DNA from: Tagaea sp965279565
GTDB taxonomy: Bacteria > Pseudomonadota > Alphaproteobacteria > CACIAM-22H2
Reading direction: 5' to 3'
DNA: 64,000 nt
NCBI GenBank assembly: GCA_965279565.1
Contig: OZ257249.1
Span: forward strand, 3,348,001-3,412,000
Part shown: piece after piece, positions 58,931 to 64,000 of the stretch
How the letters are laid out: every line of letters begins with the position of its first letter
Position numbering within the stretch: the first letter of the stretch is position 1
Position numbers and translations under genes: made by a program
Notes under the pieces: model-generated
What the model saw: only the letters and a program-made list of their open reading frames with translations
Told to the model about the DNA's origin: nothing
The model's database searches: none

Positions 58931-59424
58931 AACTCGCTGCCGTCGGCCCGGAAAACCACCGACAGGCCGAATATCATCTCGACTTCGCCGGCGGCGTCGA
59001 CGAAGGGCAGCATCAGGTTCTCGATCGTGTCGCGCGTGTCGTGGCGCGTGGCGATGGCCGGCCCGCGGCGCCACGTCGCCTGCCGGGTCTCGACGGTCAG
59101 CGCAAGGCGCTCCCACACCGGCGCGATCACGTCCCGTTTCTCCGCATAGAACGTCGATAACGTCTTCCCGGTCGGATCGGCATTCATCGACGCGACGATG
59201 TTCGTGCCGACCACCCGGTACCTGAAATCGAGCGGATCGCGCAGCACGTCGAACAGCCAGAGATGCGCCAGCAGGCGCGGCATGTCGACCGGATCGAAAT
59301 CGGCGCGCCGGAACGGCGGGCCCGACGGCCGGTGCGACAGCAGATAGCGCCACAGCGTCGCGATCGACGGATGCCAGCCGGCCCGACCTTCGCCGGCGAC
59401 GTTTTCCCAATCCGGCTCCGGCAC
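58927..59424 (-). CDS. PAS_5-type PAS domain protein
   Basis: This 165-residue protein resembles the PAS_5 protein at 35671. It has WRYLLSHRPSGPPFRRADFD, then HLWLFDVLRDPLDFRYRVVG as the PAS core, GTNIVASMNADPTGKTLSTF, and IENLMLPFVDAAGEVEMIFG. The best start is GTG 59424 with a GGAGG about 10 nt upstream; there is no ATG until well inside the flagellin gene. No output domain is attached. It is one of three minus-strand genes that split the cox cluster. Confidence 0.75.
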   Translation of the reverse strand: MPEPDWENVAGEGRAGWHPSIATLWRYLLSHRPSGPPFRRADFDPVDMPRLLAHLWLFDVLRDPLDFRYRVVGTNIVASMNADPTGKTLSTFYAEKRDVIAPVWERLALTVETRQATWRRGPAIATRHDTRDTIENLMLPFVDAAGEVEMIFGLSVVFRADGSEF

Positions 59425-59467
59425 GCTGGCACGCCCTCCGACCGCGGTAGCGGCAAGTCTAGCGCGT

Positions 59468-60289
59468 CTAGCGCAGGAAGCCCAAGATCGCCTGCGGGTC
59501 TGAATTTGCGATCGACAGGGCCTGCATGCCGAGCTGCTTCTTGACCTGGAGCGCCTGCGACGCGGCAGCGGCCTTGCCGATGTCGGCGTCGACCAGCGCA
59601 CCGAGCCCGATCGCCGAGGCGTCCGACATGTTCGACACGTACTCGCTTTGCAGGCGAAGCGTGCGCGTGTCGGACACGTTCTGCGCAAGTGCCGGGAACA
59701 GGACATTCTCGAAATTGTTGAGGCTTGTGAGGCCGGTGACCGCCGTCGAGGCCGTCAGCCAATAACCGAAGTTCGCGAAGGTCGTGAAGAACGCGTTGAC
59801 GGCCGACTGCGAAGACATCGTGATCGTCGAAGCGGAGACGTCCGACAGGAAGGTCTGCGATGCCGAACCCGCCGACAGTAGGTTGACGCCGTTGTAGCTG
59901 GCCTGGCTGATGAAGTTCGCGATCTGGCCCGTCATCGCGAAATAGTCGGCGGCATAGATCTGGCGCTGCGTGGCGTTGATCGAATCGTCGGCGAGCTGCG
60001 CGAACTTCGCGCGGATGTTCCCGAGCAGGTTCGAAATCTGCGTCATCGCCGCCTGCGTGACGCCGCCAAGCCCCGTGCCGTTCGCCAGCGACGACTGGAC
60101 GGCCGTATAGGCCTGCAGGTTGCCGCGGATGCCCTGCGCCACCGAAAAGACCGAGGCGTCGTCGCGCGCGTCGGCCACGCGATACCCGGTCTGGACCCGT
60201 TTCTCGGCGTCGCCGAGGACCCCTTCCGTCGTGCGTAGGGACGCTAGTGCCGCGAGGGCGCCGATATTGGTATTTACCGAGTTCGACAC
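59468..60289 (-). CDS. Flagellin, short form without a variable domain
   Basis: This 273-residue flagellin has the N-terminal D0/D1 segment (SNSVNTNIGALAALASLRTT, DASVFSVAQGIRGNLQAYTA) and the C-terminal helix (ALQVKKQLGMQALSIANSDP, QAILGFLR). The hypervariable surface domain is minimal, so the filament core alone is encoded. The start is GTG 60289, since no ATG exists before the conserved SNSVNTN and CGAGG lies 8 nt upstream. A possible promoter, TTGAGC and TAAATA 16 nt apart, lies at 60325-60352 inside the esterase 3' end. No other flagellar gene is present in the window, so this is an orphan copy. Confidence 0.88.
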   Translation of the reverse strand: MSNSVNTNIGALAALASLRTTEGVLGDAEKRVQTGYRVADARDDASVFSVAQGIRGNLQAYTAVQSSLANGTGLGGVTQAAMTQISNLLGNIRAKFAQLADDSINATQRQIYAADYFAMTGQIANFISQASYNGVNLLSAGSASQTFLSDVSASTITMSSQSAVNAFFTTFANFGYWLTASTAVTGLTSLNNFENVLFPALAQNVSDTRTLRLQSEYVSNMSDASAIGLGALVDADIGKAAAASQALQVKKQLGMQALSIANSDPQAILGFLR

Positions 60290-60323
60290 GCCGGGGGCCT
60301 CGAATCGCGGGAAATCAACAACA

Positions 60324-61199
60324 TTATTTACCGTCAGATGCGACCCGCTCAAGCGATAAAGCGTGAAATTCCGCGATTTGGTCCAGCATGCGAAGGCTGC
60401 CCGCGAAGTTCGACGTGAGACCGAGCATGATGTCGGCATGGCCGGTCGCCGGATATAACACGGCCCGCGCCCTTCCGCCGCCCACCCGGATCGCGTCGGC
60501 GAGGGCCACCGACTGGCGCGGGGCGACGACCGCGTCGGTCTCGCCGTGCAGCAGCAGGAACGGCGGCAGGTCGCCGGTTTGTCGCGCCTTCGCGAGGGCC
60601 AGCGGCTGCGTCGTCGCGATATCCCCGACATGACCGAAGGCGGCCAACAGCGAGCGCCCCCGCTTCGGGTCGAAATCCGCGGGACCGGAGATCGCAACCA
60701 CACCCGCGATGCGCGAAAGCGGCACCCGGCGGCCGAGCACGGCCATTGTCGCGTTGTACGCCCCGGCCGAATGGCCGATCAGCAGGACCCGGTCGGAGCT
60801 GCCGCCGTAGCGGGCGATGTTGGCGAGCGTCCAGCCGACGGCATCGGCCGCGTCGTCGATAAAGTCGGGAAAGCGCGCCTCGGGCGTGAGCCGATAGTCG
60901 GGCAGCACGACGACGAAGCCGCGGCGCACAAGCGCCTCCGCCACGAACCGGTACTGCGCCTTGCCGCCGGAGGCCCACGAGCCGCCGTACCAGAAGATCG
61001 CGACCGGTGCGCCTTCCGCCGCCGGCGAGGCGTAGACGTCGAGCGACCGGCGCGGACCGGGGCCATAGGCGATGTCGCTCGAGGCGACGTAGCCGCCCGT
61101 CGGCGTCAGCGCGTCGAGCACGCCAAGCCCCGAGCACGCATGCAGAAAAACGGCGAGCAGCCCCGCAAACGCCACCCTTCCGGAAGTCCGCATGGTCAT
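60324..61199 (-). CDS. Alpha/beta-hydrolase esterase, lipoprotein
   Basis: This 291-residue protein of the BD-FAE/carboxylesterase group begins with a lipoprotein signal (AFAGLLAVFLHACSG, lipobox FLHAC). The oxyanion motif reads FWYGGSWASGGKAQY, the nucleophile serine lies in LIGHSAGAYNATMAV, the acid is expected near LLLHGETDAVVAPRQS, and the base histidine in ATGHADIMLG. The protein should be anchored in the envelope facing the periplasm. It is on the minus strand between flagellin and the divergent coxD, 51 bp from coxD. Substrate unknown. Confidence 0.88.
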   Translation of the reverse strand: MTMRTSGRVAFAGLLAVFLHACSGLGVLDALTPTGGYVASSDIAYGPGPRRSLDVYASPAAEGAPVAIFWYGGSWASGGKAQYRFVAEALVRRGFVVVLPDYRLTPEARFPDFIDDAADAVGWTLANIARYGGSSDRVLLIGHSAGAYNATMAVLGRRVPLSRIAGVVAISGPADFDPKRGRSLLAAFGHVGDIATTQPLALAKARQTGDLPPFLLLHGETDAVVAPRQSVALADAIRVGGGRARAVLYPATGHADIMLGLTSNFAGSLRMLDQIAEFHALSLERVASDGK

Positions 61200-61250
61200 G
61201 CCATTCTGCTGCCCCGTCCTCGATACGTTCCCAGGCCCCAAGAAGATCAC

Positions 61251-62165
61251 ATGAATTCGAAGCCGACCCTGCCGGCGAGCGTCGACGCCACGCTCGCCCT
61301 GCTCGCCGACCATCGCTATATCGCCGACCGGAGCCTTGCGACGGCGCTTTACCTGTCGCTGAAGCTCGGCCGGCCGCTGTTCCTGGAGGGCGAGCCGGGT
61401 ACCGGCAAGACCGAGATCGCCAAGGTGCTGGCCGCCGCACTGGGCCGCAAGCTGATCCGCCTCCAGTGCTACGAGGGGCTCGATGCGTCCACGGCCGTCT
61501 ACGAGTGGAACTATCCGCGCCAGATGATGGAAATCCGGCTCGCCGAAGCGGCGGGTGCCAGCAAGGCCACGCTCGACACGGAGATCTTCTCCGAGCGCTT
61601 CCTGATCCGCCGGCCGCTGCTCGAAGCGCTGTCGCCCGATCCCGCCGGCCCACCGGTGCTGCTGATCGACGAGCTGGACCGCGCGGACGAACCGTTCGAG
61701 GCCTATCTGCTGGAAGTGCTCGGCGACTGGCAGGTGACGATCCCGGAACTGGGCACGGTCAAGGCCCCCGCCCCGCCGCTCGCCATCGTCACGTCGAACC
61801 GCACGCGCGAGGTGCACGATGCGCTGAAGCGGCGCTGCTTCTACGCGTGGGTCGATTTCCCGACCGCGGAACGCGAGCTCGCCATCGTGCGCACCAAGTG
61901 CCCGGGCGTGGGCGAGGCGCTGTCGGCGCAGGTCGTCGCGTTCGTGCAGAAGCTGCGCGGCGAGGAGCTGTTCAAGCTCCCCGGTGTCGCCGAAACGCTC
62001 GACTGGACGAACGCGCTGGTGGCGCTGGACCGCATCGCACTCGACCCCGCCACGATCGACGATACGCTGGGGGCACTCCTCAAGTACCAGGACGACATCG
62101 CGAAGGTCCGCGGCACGACCGCGCTGAAGCTGCTGAAGGAAGTGGAGGCGGGGGCCGGCGCATGA
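61251..62165 (+). CDS. coxD: MoxR-family AAA+ ATPase (CoxD)
   Basis: This 304-residue AAA+ protein has Walker A GEPGTGKT (residues 47-54), Walker B VLLIDELDRADEPFEAYL and the sensor region AIVTSNRTREVHDALKRRC. It matches CoxD, the MoxR-like ATPase required to mature CO dehydrogenase's Cu-S-Mo centre in characterised systems. Together with the VWA protein that follows it forms the usual MoxR/VWA chaperone pair. Its stop overlaps coxE by 4 nt. In a form II system its exact task is uncertain. Confidence 0.92.
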   Translation: MNSKPTLPASVDATLALLADHRYIADRSLATALYLSLKLGRPLFLEGEPGTGKTEIAKVLAAALGRKLIRLQCYEGLDASTAVYEWNYPRQMMEIRLAEAAGASKATLDTEIFSERFLIRRPLLEALSPDPAGPPVLLIDELDRADEPFEAYLLEVLGDWQVTIPELGTVKAPAPPLAIVTSNRTREVHDALKRRCFYAWVDFPTAERELAIVRTKCPGVGEALSAQVVAFVQKLRGEELFKLPGVAETLDWTNALVALDRIALDPATIDDTLGALLKYQDDIAKVRGTTALKLLKEVEAGAGA

Positions 62166-63373
62166 GCGAGGCGGGCACCCTGCTCGAGAACGTCGTGCGC
62201 TTCACGCGCCTGCTGCGCGCCGCTGGCCTGCCGGTAGGCCCGGGGCGCGGGATCGAGGCGGCGCGCGCGGTCGAGGCGGCGGGCCTGTCGCGCAAAGCGG
62301 ACCTCTATTGGGCGCTGCACGCCACGCTGGTCAACCGGCGCGAGCAGCACGAGATCTTCGACCAAGCCTTCCGCCTGTTCTGGCGTGATCCCAAGCTTCT
62401 GGAGCGCGCGATGGGCATGCTGCTGCCCAGCGCCGTCGATCCCGATGCCGACGAGCCGAAGGACCCCACGCTGCGGCGCGTGGCCGAAGCCTTCCACCGC
62501 CCGCCGCCCTCGGGCGGCGACGGTCCGCCGGAAGATCGCACCGACTTCGACGCCGCGATGACGTGGTCGGACAGCGAGCTGCTGCAGAAGAAGGACTTCG
62601 AGCAGATGAGCTCGGAGGAGATGGCCGCCGCCCAGCGCGCCCTGCAGCGCTTTGCCGCCCCCTTCCCCGAGCGCGTCACGCGCCGCTTCCGCGGCGCACC
62701 TTCGGGCCGGCGCCTCGACCCGCGCGCCACGATGCGCGCAATGATGCGTTCGGGCGGCGATCTCGTGCATCTGCGCTTCAAGGAGCCGCGCACCGAGCAT
62801 CCGCCGCTGGTCGTGCTGCTCGATATTTCCGGATCGATGGAACGCTACGCACGCATCTTCCTGCATTTCGTCCATCTGCTGGTCAACGACCGCGAACGCG
62901 TCCACGTGTTCCTGTTCGGCACGCGGCTGACCAACGTGACGCGTGCGCTGCGCCGCAAGGACATCGACCTCGCGCTCGCCAAGGTCAGCGAACTGGTCGA
63001 CGACTGGTCGGGCGGGACGCGCATCGGCGCCTGCCTGCACGAGTTCAACTGGCGCTGGAGCCGGCGCGTGCTGGCCCGCAGCCCGACCGTGCTGCTGGTC
63101 ACCGACGGGCTCGACCGCGAGGCCGGCCACGGCCTGTCGCGTGAGATCGAGCGCCTCGCTAAATCTTGCGGTCGGCTGGTCTGGCTCAACCCGCTCTTGC
63201 GCTACAGCGGATTCCAGCCAAAATCCCTCGGGGTCCGGGCGATCCTGCCGCATGTCGACGAGTTCCGGCCGGTGCACAATCTCGCCAGCCTCGCTGTGCT
63301 GGTCGAAGCGCTGGCCGCCCCGCCGGGACCGCGGCGCACGGGCCGCTACGAATGGAAGGGAATGGCCGCATGA
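62162..63373 (+). CDS. coxE: VWA-domain protein (CoxE)
   Basis: This 403-residue protein of the CoxE/VWA family has a predicted helical N-terminal half and a von Willebrand A domain with a metal-binding MIDAS motif, DISGSM (Asp221-Met226). Conserved parts are LGPGRGIEAARAVEAAGL-like sequence (here VGPGRGIEAARAVEAAG), GTRLTNVTRALRRKDIDLAL, GGTRIGACLHEFNW and VTDGLDRE. CoxE works with CoxD in maturing the molybdenum enzyme. It overlaps coxD and the next gene by 4 nt each. Confidence 0.92.
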   Translation: MSEAGTLLENVVRFTRLLRAAGLPVGPGRGIEAARAVEAAGLSRKADLYWALHATLVNRREQHEIFDQAFRLFWRDPKLLERAMGMLLPSAVDPDADEPKDPTLRRVAEAFHRPPPSGGDGPPEDRTDFDAAMTWSDSELLQKKDFEQMSSEEMAAAQRALQRFAAPFPERVTRRFRGAPSGRRLDPRATMRAMMRSGGDLVHLRFKEPRTEHPPLVVLLDISGSMERYARIFLHFVHLLVNDRERVHVFLFGTRLTNVTRALRRKDIDLALAKVSELVDDWSGGTRIGACLHEFNWRWSRRVLARSPTVLLVTDGLDREAGHGLSREIERLAKSCGRLVWLNPLLRYSGFQPKSLGVRAILPHVDEFRPVHNLASLAVLVEALAAPPGPRRTGRYEWKGMAA

Positions 63374-63684
63374 GCGACGATGTCCTCGACCAGGCCGCCG
63401 GCTGGCGCAAGGAAGGCCGCAAGGTCGCGCTCGCCACCGTCGTCACCACATGGGGCTCTTCGCCGCGCCCGGTCGGCTCGCAGCTTGCGGTTGACGGCGA
63501 GGGCAAGTTCGCAGGCTCGGTTTCCGGCGGCTGCATCGAAGGGGCCGTCATCAAGGAAGCGCTCGACGCGATTTCGAACGGCCGCCCGCGCCTGCTCGAT
63601 TTCGGCGTGACCGACGAACAGGCCTGGGACGTCGGCCTCGCGTGCGGCGGCAAGGTGCAGGTCTATGTCGAGAGGCTCGACTAG
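63370..63684 (+). CDS. XdhC/CoxF N-terminal domain protein
   Basis: This 104-residue protein carries the XdhC/CoxI N-terminal domain: DQAAGWRKEGRKVALATVV, TTWGSSPRPVGSQLAVDGEG, SVSGGCIEGAVIKEAL and DVGLACGGKVQVYVE. In related systems XdhC binds molybdenum cofactor and inserts it, often after sulfuration. The C-terminal Rossmann part is encoded by the separate gene that starts 3 nt later. This two-gene arrangement is known for CoxF-type proteins, so it is unlikely to be a broken gene. Confidence 0.9.
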   Translation: MSDDVLDQAAGWRKEGRKVALATVVTTWGSSPRPVGSQLAVDGEGKFAGSVSGGCIEGAVIKEALDAISNGRPRLLDFGVTDEQAWDVGLACGGKVQVYVERLD

Positions 63685-63687
63685 GCG

Positions 63688-64000
63688 ATGAAGCCGGAAA
63701 TCCTCGACGCGCTCCAGAAGGCCCGCGCCGCGAAGCGACCGGTTGCGCTCGTGACGAATCTCAAGTCGGGTGCCCAGAAGCTGATCTTCGAGACCGAGAG
63801 CGAGGGGCCGCTGTGCCTCGACGTCGACATGCTCGCCGGTGCCGCCGACATGCTGAAGCGCGACGAGAGCGGCACGATCCAGACCGGTGCCGGACCGATC
63901 TTCGTCCATGCCTTCAATCCGCCGCCACGCGTGATCGTGGTGGGGGCGGTCCACATCGCCGAGCCGCTGGTGCGCATCGCCAGCCTCGCGGGCTACGGCG
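63688..64000 (+). CDS. XdhC/CoxF Rossmann-domain protein, cut by the window edge
   Basis: An open frame starts at ATG 63688 and runs off the right edge without a stop, giving at least 104 residues. It begins MKPEILDALQKARAAKRPVA with a further XdhC N-terminal-like segment (FETESEGPLCLDVDMLAGAA), then PRVIVVGAVHIAEPLVRIA, the start of the XdhC C-terminal Rossmann domain. It is the second XdhC-family gene of the pair and continues the molybdenum-cofactor insertion role. The length beyond the window is unknown. Confidence 0.85.
   Translation, partial: MKPEILDALQKARAAKRPVALVTNLKSGAQKLIFETESEGPLCLDVDMLAGAADMLKRDESGTIQTGAGPIFVHAFNPPPRVIVVGAVHIAEPLVRIASLAGYG

Noticed and set aside
55643..59410. 1255-codon minus-strand open frame opposite the cox genes
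   Set aside because: Its sequence is dominated by Arg, Asp, Val and Ala with no domain, and it mirrors coxS, coxL and coxM, which are unmistakable.
54507..63373. cox genes as heme-copper cytochrome oxidase
   Set aside because: The symbol is shared but the products are a molybdenum hydroxylase (2Fe-2S, Mo and FAD subunits) with MoxR and VWA maturation factors; no oxidase subunit motifs occur.
63370..64000. Frameshifted xdhC gene
   Set aside because: The two frames are separated by a clean stop and a new ATG 3 nt later, and separate N-terminal and Rossmann proteins are a known arrangement in cox clusters.
1..64000. CRISPR array, insertion sequence, prophage, toxin-antitoxin or restriction system
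   Set aside because: I saw no regularly spaced repeats, transposase, integrase, phage structural gene, or recognisable defence gene on either strand.

Overview
The window looks like the chromosome of a GC-rich, free-living, motile alphaproteobacterium, probably Rhodospirillales-like. Four things point there: a GTTC-N7-GTTC type LexA operator in front of an imuA-imuB-dnaE2 mutasome, a complete aapJQMP general amino-acid transporter, an NDUFS4-type complex I accessory subunit, and PAS_5-type proteins. Coding is dense and strongly G/C-biased at third positions. No insertion sequence, phage gene, CRISPR array or plasmid module was seen. Genus cannot be assigned from the sequence alone.

Layout. 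1-6.3 kb: tolC and a Pcm-like methyltransferase (minus strand), tRNA-Cys and tRNA-Asn, two small lipoproteins around an LpxR-like lipid A deacylase, glpD, and a tiny 47-residue gene with its own terminator. 6.4-12.4 kb: the SOS mutasome with its operator, then a DHCW-motif cupin. 12.4-20 kb: two tandem OmpA-type porin/peptidoglycan anchors, a secreted protein of unknown role, nadX, osmC, and a translationally coupled run nudix-cysK-sseA-GNAT. 20-24.3 kb: aapJQMP. 24.4-28 kb: metC-hisI-modE-like, two unknown genes, tRNA-Arg, the complex I accessory subunit. 28-33 kb: an FAH-family hydrolase next to a NitT/TauT-type ABC importer, with a divergent FadR-type GntR regulator. 33-38.6 kb: a beta-CASP nuclease, aldo/keto reductase, PAS_5 protein, tRNA-Pro, O-methyltransferase, DUF192 protein and a histone-deacetylase-like hydrolase. 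38.7-41.3 kb: a TPP riboswitch controlling thiZXY, a thiamine-precursor importer with a TTG start. 41-49.3 kb: an Atm1-type exporter, a large hybrid histidine kinase, and the divergent tripartite tricarboxylate transporter tctCBA. 49.7-54.3 kb: a fused TRAP permease with two tandem TAXI binding proteins. 54.5-64 kb: a carbon-monoxide-dehydrogenase-like cluster, coxG-S-L-M and coxD-E-xdhC, interrupted by three minus-strand genes (PAS_5 protein, flagellin, esterase lipoprotein) and running off the right edge.

How it works together. The second half is dominated by scavenging uptake systems of five types (Aap, NitT-like, Thi, Ttt, TAXI-TRAP), which suits a nutrient-poor heterotroph. Many binding-protein genes are separated from their permease genes by strong hairpins, which probably keep binding-protein mRNA in excess. 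The molybdenum hydroxylase cluster has form II sequence features (AYRGAGR active-site loop, S-L-M order), so CO oxidation is possible but unproven. I found no clear new defence or mobile system. The most distinctive items are the split cox cluster with its orphan flagellin, the SOS-controlled imuA N-terminal extension, the duplicated TAXI receptors, and the small terminator-bounded gene at 6.2 kb.
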